Positions 8,894-17,188 of a DNA stretch of 64,000 nucleotides are shown piece after piece (positions within the stretch are counted from its first letter, which is position 1; the number at the start of each line of letters is the position of its first letter). The notes under the pieces are model-generated. The model did no database searches. It saw only the letters and a program-made list of their open reading frames with translations, and was not told the origin of the DNA. The position numbers and the translations under genes are program-made. The stretch is from Hahella sp. HNIBRBA332 (GTDB lineage Bacteria > Pseudomonadota > Gammaproteobacteria > Pseudomonadales > Oleiphilaceae). The stretch covers positions 310,001-374,000 of the forward strand of contig NZ_CP132203.1 in assembly GCF_030719035.1 (NCBI RefSeq). The letters run 5' to 3'.

Positions 8894-9772
8894 ATGGTTT
8901 CCTCTAGAATAGTGCGAAGGGCGGTTGCTCTTCTGAGAGGAGTGTTTACTCCTCTCGCGCTTATTTTTCTTGCTTTCTATATTGTGAAATATAGAGAGCA
9001 GCTTTGGCGGTCTGTTTCCCTTGTCTCTCTTGATGAGTTAGCTATAGCTGTGCTTCTAATTCTGGTTAGTCATTTGGTGGTGCCTATTGTCAGCCAAAGA
9101 GTTCTGGCGACAAATGGAGTAAAGGTTAGTTATAAGAAAGTTTTATATATCCACCTCTCTCGTCTCCCTGCAAGATATTTGCCCGGCGGAATCTGGCAAA
9201 CTGTCACAAAGTTACTGGATTATGATCGACTTGGAGTTGGCAAAACGGGGTTGCTGAATATATTTTTATTTGAAGTGTTAATTTCCGTTATCACTGCTTT
9301 AATTGTTGGTGGTGGACTTATACTTCTAAGTGATGGCGAACTTTTTTACTTCTTTTCCTTCATTCTTGTGATAGTTGCTCTGCTTGGGTTTTGTCTTGTA
9401 TTTGTTCTAAGGGGGAGTATTAAGCTTTCTTGGACTATAGTAAGCCTGTCTTTGTACTCTATTGTTTGGTTGGGGTATGGGTTTTCGTTTGCTATTTATA
9501 CAAGCGAGGCGTTGGGTTCGGATTTTAGTCTTTTAATATTAGCTGGCTCATATCTCCTCTCCTGGGTTGTTGGTTTTTTGGCCTTTTTTGCTCCTCAGGG
9601 TATAGGCGTGACAGAGTACGTCTTGCAGCTACTGATTGCGTTCAAGGGAGAATTGTCCTTGGTCTTGGTGTCCCTATTTGGATTCAGGCTTGTCGTGTTG
9701 GTTGGAGATATGCTCGGTTGGATATTTTCCTTCCTTTTGAAATGGACGGGCTTGCGTGAGGAAAAGGTATGA
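8894..9772 (+). CDS. flippase-like integral membrane protein (LPG synthase TM-domain/UPF0104-like)
   Basis: A 292-residue protein with about seven or eight membrane segments. The conserved patch HLSRLPARYLPGGIWQ is typical of the lysylphosphatidylglycerol-synthase transmembrane (flippase-like) family. A late FFAPQGIGVTEYVL motif also fits this family. The start codon directly abuts the stop of the preceding gene, and the end overlaps the next by 4 bp. Members of this family often sit in polysaccharide and glycolipid clusters, so it may move a lipid-linked sugar across the inner membrane. That role is inferred from context, not shown by residues. Confidence 0.75.
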   Translation: MVSSRIVRRAVALLRGVFTPLALIFLAFYIVKYREQLWRSVSLVSLDELAIAVLLILVSHLVVPIVSQRVLATNGVKVSYKKVLYIHLSRLPARYLPGGIWQTVTKLLDYDRLGVGKTGLLNIFLFEVLISVITALIVGGGLILLSDGELFYFFSFILVIVALLGFCLVFVLRGSIKLSWTIVSLSLYSIVWLGYGFSFAIYTSEALGSDFSLLILAGSYLLSWVVGFLAFFAPQGIGVTEYVLQLLIAFKGELSLVLVSLFGFRLVVLVGDMLGWIFSFLLKWTGLREEKV

Positions 9773-10911
9773 GAGTGACTATAGTGACGACATCTTATCC
9801 ACTCTCGTCGACCTCAGTTAGCGGTATTTTTCTGAAAAATTTGGTGGACAGATTAGATGAGCTGTTAGATTGTTATGTCGTATGTCCTGCGGATAAGAAC
9901 GAGTGCGATATAACGAAGGTGGCTCAAGTTCGCTATGCGCCGTCAAAATTTAGATTTTTGTTCCATTCTTCAGGAGGATTACCTTCTGCTATTTCGCGGC
10001 ATAAGGTATTAGGACCTTTGCTTTTGGTTTCTTTCATAATGGGAACCTTTTTTTCCTGTATGAGAGCAGCCAGGACTACAGATGTATACTTTGCAAATTG
10101 GGCGTTGATGGGGGTGGTGACAGGTATGGTAGCTAAGCTGCTTGGAAAACCTTTGGTTACTACTATACGAGGCTCGGATACATCTGGCGGTAGGCTTAAT
10201 AATTCGATATTGAAATTATGCTTTAAGTGTTCTGATGCGATAGTCTTTGTAAGCCAAGGTTTAAAACTACGCTATGACAAAGAATATCCTGAATATTGTA
10301 ATAAATTTCACTTTATCCCCAATGGTGTCTCTACTTTTGATGGCATCCCTGAAAAGAAGAAGGAAATGCAAATAATTACGGTTGGGAGTTTAATTCCTAG
10401 AAAGGATATTAAAGTGCAGCTGGAGGCAGCGAAGCTTCTGTTAGAAGAAGGGCTAGGCTTTAAGTGGCTTATAGTTGGAGGTGGTGAGCAATTGGAATCG
10501 ATAAGATCCTTTATTTCTCGTAACTCCATGGAGGATCATGTCGAGTTATTAGGCGAGCTGCCTCATCATGAAGTTCTAAGATTGTATTCTGAGTCGCAGA
10601 TATTTGTCCTTTCTAGTCTTTTGGAAGGGCGTCCTAATGTAGTTGTTGAGGCGATGGCAGCAGGGTTGTGTGTAATTTCGACCGATATTCTTGCGGTTAA
10701 AGATGTAATCACAGATGGAGATAACGGCCTTTTATTTCCCTGTGGTGATGCGGTAATGTTGAAGAAACTGGTTTATAGAGTGGCATTGGATCAAGAGAGG
10801 CGGGAGCTTATTGCGGATAAGGCGGAGAAGTGGGTTGTGGAAGAAAATCTCACATGGCGTTCAGCAGCAGAAAAATACAACCTTCTGTTCAGGGCTGTTG
10901 GGGCTGACTGA
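9769..10911 (+). CDS. glycosyltransferase family 4 (GT-B fold)
   Basis: Retaining GT-B glycosyltransferase of 380 residues. The N-terminal Rossmann half opens with MRVTIVTTSYP. The linker carries FIPNGVSTFDG. The C-terminal donor-binding half shows VGSLIPRKDI, LIVGGGEQL and the family signature with two glutamates, SLLEGRPNVVVEAMAAG. No membrane helix is evident beyond one hydrophobic stretch near residue 85, so it probably works at the membrane surface on a lipid-linked acceptor. It overlaps both neighbours, by 4 bp and 1 bp. The donor sugar cannot be read from the sequence. Confidence 0.9.
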   Translation: MRVTIVTTSYPLSSTSVSGIFLKNLVDRLDELLDCYVVCPADKNECDITKVAQVRYAPSKFRFLFHSSGGLPSAISRHKVLGPLLLVSFIMGTFFSCMRAARTTDVYFANWALMGVVTGMVAKLLGKPLVTTIRGSDTSGGRLNNSILKLCFKCSDAIVFVSQGLKLRYDKEYPEYCNKFHFIPNGVSTFDGIPEKKKEMQIITVGSLIPRKDIKVQLEAAKLLLEEGLGFKWLIVGGGEQLESIRSFISRNSMEDHVELLGELPHHEVLRLYSESQIFVLSSLLEGRPNVVVEAMAAGLCVISTDILAVKDVITDGDNGLLFPCGDAVMLKKLVYRVALDQERRELIADKAEKWVVEENLTWRSAAEKYNLLFRAVGAD

Positions 10912-12722
10912 TGTGTGGCTTTTCATTTGGTTATAGCCTATCAATGCATGAGGTCGAAATGCGTACTAATATGGCGCATTCCCTTAATTTGTTAAAGGAA
11001 AGGGGGCCGGATCAAGCAGGTTGTGTGTTCAGGGATGGGGCTATTTTTGGGCATCGTCGCCTCTCTATAATAGATATACACTCAAGCTTACAGCCGCTGA
11101 CTGATGAGACGGGTCGCTATACATTGGTATTCAATGGTGAAATATATAACTATAGAGAGCTGCGAGGGGGCCTAAAGGACACTTGGACCTTTAAAACAGA
11201 TGGAGACACTGAAGTATTATTGGCAGGGCTTGTGCTTGAGGGCCTCTCGTTTCTAAAAAAAATGGAGGGGATGTGGGCCTTCTGTTTGTGGGACTCTAAA
11301 TTACGCAAGCTGCTCATGTCTCGTGATAGGTTTGGCAAGAAGCCTTTATTCTTTTCAACAAATGGAAAGGAGCTGTGGGCCAGTTCGGAGCTGCCTGCCT
11401 TAAAGGCTCTAATTCCTTACAGCCTGTCTGAAAACCCAAAAAGCTTAGTGAGCTACCTTGAGTATGGGTTTTGCCCTGCTGGGAGTACATTTTATAGCGA
11501 AATTGGTGAGGTTAAACCTTCTCATTACATGTGGTGGTCAGAGGGGGCGGGCTTTTCTTCAATGGCCTATTGGAACCCTTTTGATCATAAGGTGGAGGGC
11601 TCGTCTTATGATCTTAAAGATTTATTGGAGAGCTCAGTTTCTAAACGTTTGGTTGCTGACGTCGAAGTGGGAGCTTTTCTTTCGGGAGGGGTAGACTCTT
11701 CGATCATTTCTTCAATTGCGGCTCGACATCAAAAGATTAAGACTTTCTCTATAGGCTTTAGAGATCCATCTTATGATGAATCTAAGTATGCACAAAGCGT
11801 GTCAGCCTGGATTGGCTCTGAGCACCACGCTGAGTATTACGAGGAGAGTGCAATAGGGGATGTTGGTGATTTAACGCTGCGTCGCCTGGGGCAGCCATTT
11901 GCTGATGTGTCTTTGGTTCCTTCAATGCAGCTGTGCCGTTTAGCAAGTCGTTATGTAAAAGTGGCTTTGTCTGGTGATGGCGCAGATGAGTTATTCTCTG
12001 GTTATCAAAGATACCAGGGGGCTGTATTACTTCAGATATACTTTAAGGCTCCTGTGATTGTTAGAAAGGTGATAGAGAAGCTTGTCCGAAGCCTGCCCGA
12101 AACCTATGTCCATCATAGTGCAAGCCTCTTGAAGAAAGCTCAGTTGTTTATTGCGCAATCAGAAAACTATGAAAAAGGGGGGTATATTGCACCCCGAAAC
12201 TGGCGGCGTTCTGAGTTGTATGAACTATTTGGTTTGACCGGTGAGACTCACCTAGAAGGGGCGGAGTTCGAGCTTATAAAGAGTCCTGATGATATATTGG
12301 AGATGATGCACAGGGATGCCTTTAATTACATGGTCCAGGATATATTGCGAAAAGTGGATGCAGCATCAATGGATTCATCTCTGGAAGTTCGATGTCCATT
12401 TTTAGACTCTAAAGTTGCAGAGGCTGCACTTCAGGCGCCGCTCTCTACGCATAGAAGTCTATTTGCTGGCAAAAAATGGCTTGAAAGCTCATGTTACTCT
12501 TTGGTTCCCAAGTTTGTTTGGAGGAGGCGAAAACACGGCTTTTCTGTTCCGGTAGGTGAATGGTTGTTGTCCTCGCAGGCCAGAGAGATACTGTTATATA
12601 GCGGACATGATCTTAATCAGAAGTTTATAGATGGGTTGCTCTTAGAGCATTCGAAGGGTAAGGATCATAGTCAGCGTCTGTGGGCTTTGTACATGTATTT
12701 GCTGTGGAGGTTGAGGAGGTAA
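10911..12722 (+). CDS. asparagine synthase-type glutamine-dependent amidotransferase
   Basis: Class II glutamine amidotransferase of the AsnB family, 603 residues. The N-terminal glutaminase has the nucleophile Cys2 (MCGFSFG), R49/R50, FNGEIYNY (N75) and DGDTEV. The synthetase domain has the PP-loop SGGVDSS at 258-264 and ALSGDGADELFSGYQRY, so both halves look active. In surface-polysaccharide clusters such proteins often amidate a uronic acid rather than aspartate. Here it overlaps a GT4 gene by 1 bp and faces wbpBDE, which make a diacetamido-uronic acid. Amidation of that sugar is therefore a fair inference. True asparagine synthesis cannot be excluded. Confidence 0.88.
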   Translation: MCGFSFGYSLSMHEVEMRTNMAHSLNLLKERGPDQAGCVFRDGAIFGHRRLSIIDIHSSLQPLTDETGRYTLVFNGEIYNYRELRGGLKDTWTFKTDGDTEVLLAGLVLEGLSFLKKMEGMWAFCLWDSKLRKLLMSRDRFGKKPLFFSTNGKELWASSELPALKALIPYSLSENPKSLVSYLEYGFCPAGSTFYSEIGEVKPSHYMWWSEGAGFSSMAYWNPFDHKVEGSSYDLKDLLESSVSKRLVADVEVGAFLSGGVDSSIISSIAARHQKIKTFSIGFRDPSYDESKYAQSVSAWIGSEHHAEYYEESAIGDVGDLTLRRLGQPFADVSLVPSMQLCRLASRYVKVALSGDGADELFSGYQRYQGAVLLQIYFKAPVIVRKVIEKLVRSLPETYVHHSASLLKKAQLFIAQSENYEKGGYIAPRNWRRSELYELFGLTGETHLEGAEFELIKSPDDILEMMHRDAFNYMVQDILRKVDAASMDSSLEVRCPFLDSKVAEAALQAPLSTHRSLFAGKKWLESSCYSLVPKFVWRRRKHGFSVPVGEWLLSSQAREILLYSGHDLNQKFIDGLLLEHSKGKDHSQRLWALYMYLLWRLRR

Positions 12723-12723
12723 C

Positions 12724-13299
12724 ATGATAAGAGAAGAGATAATACTTGAGCGAGTAAGAGGGAAGAAGGTGTTGGATATAGGGAGTGTGGGTCAATCCGA
12801 TGAGTATTGTTTATGGGAAATGCTGAAAAAAAATACTCGCAGTTTGACTGGCGTTGACCTGCCAAATGCAACGGCCGTGCTTGCTGACAAGTTCAATGTT
12901 TCTCCCGAAGGGTATGAACATAGTCAAGATGATAAAATTGTATATGCTAATATGGAGACAGTTGATCTGGGTGATAAATATGAAGTTGCTGTTGCGGGGG
13001 ATGTGATAGAGCATGTAAGTAACCCAGGGCTCTTTTTGGATAACATTAAAAAGCACTTGGATGAAAGTGGTGAGTTGATTATCACAACACCTAATGCGAA
13101 ATGGCTGACTGTGTTATTTAAGCCTAATGCAACTCACACTCTTTGGCATGATATATATACACTGAAAACACTTCTGGAAAGGCATGGCTACAAAATCACA
13201 TATTGGCGGTATTATGTCGGTAATAAGCCTCATTATAGCTTTTTAAAACGGTTACTTGCGTGGCGGCAACAAATATTGGTGGTGGCCAAGCCTATGTAG
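12724..13299 (+). CDS. SAM-dependent methyltransferase, class I
   Basis: A 191-residue Rossmann methyltransferase. Motif I is VLDIGSVGQ (about 16-24), the acidic motif II is GVDLPNA, and motif IV is AGDVIEHVSNP, followed by ELIITTPNA. It resembles the Methyltransf_11/23 sugar or lipid methylases found in glycan clusters. It begins one base after the asnB-like gene and is the last of six coupled genes. Its final 8 bp overlap the 3' end of the convergent wbpE, with no terminator between. The substrate is unknown; the island glycan is the natural guess. Confidence 0.85.
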   Translation: MIREEIILERVRGKKVLDIGSVGQSDEYCLWEMLKKNTRSLTGVDLPNATAVLADKFNVSPEGYEHSQDDKIVYANMETVDLGDKYEVAVAGDVIEHVSNPGLFLDNIKKHLDESGELIITTPNAKWLTVLFKPNATHTLWHDIYTLKTLLERHGYKITYWRYYVGNKPHYSFLKRLLAWRQQILVVAKPM

Positions 13300-14410
13300 G
13301 TTGGCTTTGAATTTTTTCAGATACAGCAATTAATCTCTTTATAACATTTACTTGATCGTCATCTGTTAGATATGGGCCAAAAGGTAGACTGACTACGGAC
13401 TGAGACGCAATGTTGCTAATGGGGGAGGGCGCGTTAGTTTTGTGACTACTCGCTAGCTGTTCCGGTATTGTTCGAGGGTAGTGGACAAATAGAGGCGTTT
13501 CCTGCTGTTTCATGAGTTTTATTACCAAGTCCCTGTCTCTTTGAATCAGAACTGTATATTGCCCAAATACGTGGCTGTTTTCGTCTTTTGCTGTAGGGAG
13601 CGTTAATAACGACGTGTTTTTTAGGTGCTTTTGGTAGTTGGCCGCCTTTGTCTCACGTAAAAAGATCTCATCTTCTAGGATGTCAAGTTTTTCAAGCAAA
13701 ATTGCTGCTTGGATTGTATCTAAACGACCATTAATACCAAGCCGGGTGTGATTGTAGCGCCCAGATTGTCCATGAACTCGAATTTGTCTTAGTGCCGCAG
13801 CTAACTCGTCCTCATCAGTAAAACAGGCCCCGCCATCACCATAACAACCTAAAGGTTTAGTAGGGAAAAAACTTGTGCAGCCAATGGTGGTTAATGAGCA
13901 AGATTTTCTGCCGTGATGTGTGGCTCCAAAGCTTTGCGCGCCATCTTCGATTACAGGTAAATTATGTTTTTGAGCGATATTGTTAATACGTTTAAAGTCT
14001 GCGCACTGACCATATAGAGATACTGGCATAATAGCTTTAGTGCGCTCAGTTATGGCAGCCTCAATTTGGTGGGTATCAATGTTATATGTTGCAGGATCTA
14101 TGTCTACGCATACTGGAGTTGCTCCTAGGAGCAGTATGACCTCTGCTGTTGCATAAAAGCTAAAAGCTGGAATAATAACTTCGTCATTGGGTTTTATTCC
14201 TAGCGCCATGAGTGACATTAGTAGTGCATCTGTACCGCTTGAACAAGTTATGCAGTGCTTTACACCCACATAATCCGCAAGTTTTTCCTCAAGCTCATAT
14301 ACTTCTGGTCCCATGATGAATTGCCCATGCTCGAGCACTCTTTGTATTCTTTCGTTTACATTTTTCTTTATGTGCTCATATTGCAACTGTAGATCTATGA
14401 ACTTCATCAT
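13292..14410 (-). CDS. wbpE: UDP-2-acetamido-2-deoxy-3-oxo-glucuronate aminotransferase (DegT/DnrJ/EryC1 family)
   Basis: PLP-dependent sugar aminotransferase, 372 residues, expected to convert the 3-keto product of WbpB into the 3-amino sugar. Family landmarks are the substrate loop CSSGTDALLM, the PLP-contacting Asp in VIEDGAQSFGA (D156), and the Schiff-base lysine K185 in FFPTKPLGCYGDGG. It is the third gene of a wbpB-wbpD-wbpE run, the same set that makes UDP-GlcNAc(3NAc)A in Pseudomonas aeruginosa and Bordetella. The Cys-Tyr after the lysine motif and the neighbours favour WbpE over other DegT enzymes. No 6-dehydrogenase (WbpA) is nearby. Confidence 0.88.
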   Translation of the reverse strand: MMKFIDLQLQYEHIKKNVNERIQRVLEHGQFIMGPEVYELEEKLADYVGVKHCITCSSGTDALLMSLMALGIKPNDEVIIPAFSFYATAEVILLLGATPVCVDIDPATYNIDTHQIEAAITERTKAIMPVSLYGQCADFKRINNIAQKHNLPVIEDGAQSFGATHHGRKSCSLTTIGCTSFFPTKPLGCYGDGGACFTDEDELAAALRQIRVHGQSGRYNHTRLGINGRLDTIQAAILLEKLDILEDEIFLRETKAANYQKHLKNTSLLTLPTAKDENSHVFGQYTVLIQRDRDLVIKLMKQQETPLFVHYPRTIPEQLASSHKTNAPSPISNIASQSVVSLPFGPYLTDDDQVNVIKRLIAVSEKIQSQPT

Positions 14411-14415
14411 AAGAA

Positions 14416-14991
14416 TTACTTCCGTGCAAGGGTGTCAATATTAAGAATATAAGAGACATTTGTTTTGGGACATGTGTATTCGCCGGCCCCTTCTAAAGGT
14501 AGTGGGATTCTCTCACCGTCTTCGCTCATCCATCCTATCTGTTTGGCGGGAACTCCAGCCATCAGGGCGTAGTCCTTTACATTCTCCCTGATTACCGCCC
14601 CCGCTCCAATAAATGCATACTTCCCGATAGTCACACCGCAGACTATCGTGCAATTAGCTCCTAATGTGGCGCCTTGCTTTACATAGGTGGTCCTATATTC
14701 GTCTTTTCTGGAAACGGTGGCGCGAGGGTTGTAGACATTAGTGAACACCATGCTTGGGCCGCAAAATACATCATCATCCAGTTTTACACTGTCGTAGACT
14801 GAGACGTTGTTCTGTATTTTTACGTTGTTTCCAATGAGCGACTTGCCACCAATGTATACGTTTTGCCCTAAGGAACAGTTCCGACCTATGTGAGCGCCGC
14901 TACATACATGGGTCCAGTGCCAAACTTTTGTACCTTCGCCAATCACCGCGCCAGCATCAACTATAGCGGTGTCGTGTATGGTGACATTCAT
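14416..14991 (-). CDS. wbpD: UDP-2-acetamido-3-amino-2,3-dideoxy-glucuronate N-acetyltransferase
   Basis: Left-handed beta-helix acyltransferase of 191 residues that acetylates the 3-amino group made by WbpE. The hexapeptide repeats run from IHDTAIVDAGAVIGEGTKVW through GKYAFIGAGAVIRENVKDYA. Other family features are GPSMVFTNVYNPRA near the active site and VPAKQIGWMSEDGERIPL after the helix. Its start overlaps wbpB by 4 bp and it ends 5 bp before wbpE, so the three are one operon. WbpD/WlbB proteins have this length. Confidence is high because of the motif set and context together. Confidence 0.92.
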   Translation of the reverse strand: MNVTIHDTAIVDAGAVIGEGTKVWHWTHVCSGAHIGRNCSLGQNVYIGGKSLIGNNVKIQNNVSVYDSVKLDDDVFCGPSMVFTNVYNPRATVSRKDEYRTTYVKQGATLGANCTIVCGVTIGKYAFIGAGAVIRENVKDYALMAGVPAKQIGWMSEDGERIPLPLEGAGEYTCPKTNVSYILNIDTLARK

Positions 14992-15956
14992 AACTTATTT
15001 TTTGCAAAAGGGTGTGGTGATGTAGGAGAAGGGCGACATTTGCTATTACGGATGTCATGAACAATTTGTATGGCTGTTCGCGCGTCATCAATTCCAAACC
15101 CTCCTCCAGAAAGAATATCTTTGTAGCTTTCAGTATGAAGGTCTGTAAAACCGCCAGAAAATTCTACTTCTTCGCCATCAACAGTTATTGAGCGATAGGT
15201 TCTCTGGCTACTAGAAACGCATTCTTCTGGCAGGTCACTCTCATCAATGGATAAATACCATCTAACATTGGCATTCTCGTATTCCAAATAGCCAGAAGCT
15301 TTCGTTGGAGAATATAAATGAACTTCGTTTCGCTGTACTTTTCCGAAAAGCCAGAACAGCATGTCGAAAAAGTGTACGCCGATATTGGTCGCAATTCCGC
15401 CTGACTTTGACTCATCTCCTTTCCATGAAGAGAGATACCAACTTCCACGTGATGTGACATAGGTTAAATCGACCTGATGCTTATGAGGCTTTTTCTCTTC
15501 TTGAATGCTTTTTTTTAAGGCAAGTAAAGCTGGGTGCAATCTAAGTTGGAGGATATTATATACTTTCCTGCCAGTTGCTAGCTCAATCTCTTGTAAGCCA
15601 TCTAAGTTCCACGGATTTAATACAATTGGCTTCTCACAAATGGCGTGAGCCCCAGAGCGAAAAGCGAAACGTACATGGGCATCATGCAGGTAGTTCGGGG
15701 AACAAATAGAAACGTAATCAAGAGACTCTTTAGAAAGGGAGAGGCGCCTTAACTTTTCAATGTGCCGATCAAATCTTTCGAATTCTGTGAAGAAACGGGT
15801 TTCAGGAAAATAAGAGTCGATAATTCCTACAGAGTCGCTTTTATCCAAGGCGGCAATGAGTTTGTTGTCCGTGTCTTTTATAGCCTTCATATGTCTGGGG
15901 GCAATGTACCCAGCAGCGCCAATCAATGCGAAGTTTTTAGGTTGGTTACTGTTCAT
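14988..15956 (-). CDS. wbpB: UDP-N-acetylglucosaminuronate 3-dehydrogenase (Gfo/Idh/MocA family)
   Basis: NAD-dependent oxidoreductase, 322 residues, that oxidises C3 of UDP-GlcNAcA for the following transamination by WbpE. The Rossmann start is ALIGAAGYIAPRHMKAI, the catalytic-lysine motif is CEKPIVLNPW, and the C-terminal half has GGIATNIGVHFFDMLFWLFG, all typical of WbpB/WlbA. It heads the wbpBDE operon. The region upstream to slyX is only about 100 bp, so the promoter probably lies at 15957-16060. The UDP-GlcNAc 6-dehydrogenase that supplies its substrate must be encoded elsewhere. Confidence 0.92.
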   Translation of the reverse strand: MNSNQPKNFALIGAAGYIAPRHMKAIKDTDNKLIAALDKSDSVGIIDSYFPETRFFTEFERFDRHIEKLRRLSLSKESLDYVSICSPNYLHDAHVRFAFRSGAHAICEKPIVLNPWNLDGLQEIELATGRKVYNILQLRLHPALLALKKSIQEEKKPHKHQVDLTYVTSRGSWYLSSWKGDESKSGGIATNIGVHFFDMLFWLFGKVQRNEVHLYSPTKASGYLEYENANVRWYLSIDESDLPEECVSSSQRTYRSITVDGEEVEFSGGFTDLHTESYKDILSGGGFGIDDARTAIQIVHDIRNSKCRPSPTSPHPFAKNKL

Positions 15957-16063
15957 TTGAGGTGCTTTTAATAACGTCTATTGAATTTAAGGGATAATTT
16001 ATTCTACATATACCTAATAAAACTTCTGTGCCAAATTGTATATGAAGAAAAGGAAGGTGGTTT

Positions 16064-16264
16064 CTAGTAGTGCGGAGGAGGCCCTTCTTCCCCATCTTCA
16101 GGCAACAGCTCTCTCACGCTATCAAGCTGCTCACGCAGGTTGTCCAGCTGGCTCTCCAGTTTTTCAATCCGCCTGTCTTGCTGGTAGATCGTATCGTTGA
16201 GTGATGTGATCAGGTCGTCCAGGAAAGCAAGCTTGGTTTCCAGGTCGGTGACTCTTTGTTCCAT
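16064..16264 (-). CDS. slyX: SlyX family coiled-coil protein
   Basis: A 66-residue cytoplasmic protein made almost wholly of heptad repeats (MEQRVTDLETKLAFLDDLIT, then a Gln-rich second half) and ending in the diagnostic proline-rich PPPHY tail. The length and tail match SlyX. Its biochemical role is not established in any species that I know of. It returns to the base composition of the main chromosome, so it marks the right boundary of the AT-rich glycan island. Confidence 0.93.
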   Translation of the reverse strand: MEQRVTDLETKLAFLDDLITSLNDTIYQQDRRIEKLESQLDNLREQLDSVRELLPEDGEEGPPPHY

Positions 16265-16664
16265 TCGTTAGCCCTTAACCTCAGTCGAACGTCTAGTAGG
16301 AGCGGGTAGCCAAAAAATATAGGCCATAAGTCATAAAGTTGTACCCGCGTACTACGTAATATATGTCTCGATTTGCTATTATAAGGACTTCTTAGATGAT
16401 TTCGATTCTAAATCATCGGGAGCAGAGCGTTCGGAGAAGCCTTTTTAATTTTGTCGGTCGCTTTTTAGTCTAGCTGGTTTTCTAAAGATTTCCGCCCGGG
16501 TCTATATGCTGACCGAACCGGCGCTCTGATGTTTAGGCTTGGTAGAGGGGGCTTTCGGTATCATCCATGCCGTATTCGGAATGATATGAAACGCACTCGT
16601 AAGTCTCTCTATCTCAGCCATTGGGGTGTTTTTGTTCCAAAATAATTATTTGTAGAGTTAATAA
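16265..16664. other. intergenic region upstream of the membrane cold-shock protein
   Basis: 400 bp between divergent slyX and the cold-shock-domain gene. It contains a perfect 8-bp inverted repeat at 16395-16417 and T-rich sequence near 16440-16475. A long leader, as in other cold-shock genes, is possible, but I see no firm promoter or small RNA. Confidence 0.5.
16395..16417. promoter_or_regulatory. inverted repeat, possible operator
   Basis: GATGATTT, a 7-nt spacer, then AAATCATC form a perfect 8-bp inverted repeat. It lies 131 bp upstream of the slyX start and 248 bp upstream of the cold-shock-domain gene. The symmetry suggests a dimeric regulator site or an RNA hairpin. No regulator is known to me for this sequence. 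Confidence 0.4.
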
Positions 16665-17141
16665 ATGAAAGATAATAATTCAGTAAAAATGATGATTGCA
16701 GTGATTGCCGGTCTTATTCTTCCTATCGTGCTTGGCGTTGCGCTGAGTCTTTTCGGTATGCAGCCCACTTTTTCCTTCATGGCGGACGGCAGTGGATTAA
16801 CGAGTCTCTTAACTTCTGGTGCAGGCATTGGCGTTTATTTGATCACCGCTGTGCTATTCATCCTGGCTGGCTTTTTGCCCGCGATATTGTCTGGAAGCTC
16901 GGAAGAGTCTTATGAGGAAGATAACGCCAATGACGAGCGCGAGTCAGGCATAGTTAAGTGGTTTAATCCGAATAAGGGATTTGGTTTTATTACTCGCGAA
17001 GGCGGCGATGACATATTTGTTCACTTCCGCTCTATTCGGGGCAGAGGTCATCGTTCTTTGCGTCAAGGACAGAAAGTGAGATTCCGGACAGTGGAAGGGG
17101 ATAAAGGTCTTCAGGCGGAGGATGTCTCTCCCGTTCGCTGA
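16665..17141 (+). CDS. membrane-anchored cold-shock-domain protein
   Basis: A 158-residue protein of two parts. Residues 8-30 and about 53-76 are hydrophobic and should form two membrane helices. After an acidic linker (about 78-92), residues 93-158 form a cold-shock domain with RNP1 KGFGFITRE and RNP2 DIFVHFRSI, opening with SGIVKWFNPNKG. The cytoplasmic tail would thus hold an RNA-binding domain at the membrane. Ordinary Csp proteins are about 70 residues and soluble. A hairpin at 17166-17188 ends the gene. The function is unknown; tethering mRNA or sensing cold at the membrane is speculation. Confidence 0.88.
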   Translation: MKDNNSVKMMIAVIAGLILPIVLGVALSLFGMQPTFSFMADGSGLTSLLTSGAGIGVYLITAVLFILAGFLPAILSGSSEESYEEDNANDERESGIVKWFNPNKGFGFITREGGDDIFVHFRSIRGRGHRSLRQGQKVRFRTVEGDKGLQAEDVSPVR

Positions 17142-17165
17142 TAGGCGCTTTACAGGCCGGCTTTA

Positions 17166-17188
17166 AAAGGGCGGTTTTACCGCCCTTT
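17166..17188. terminator. hairpin between convergent genes
   Basis: A 9-bp perfect stem (17166-17174 with 17180-17188) has loop TTTTA. It lies just after the cold-shock-domain gene and touches the stop of the convergent hypothetical gene. It probably serves both strands, though the T tracts are short. Confidence 0.65.
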
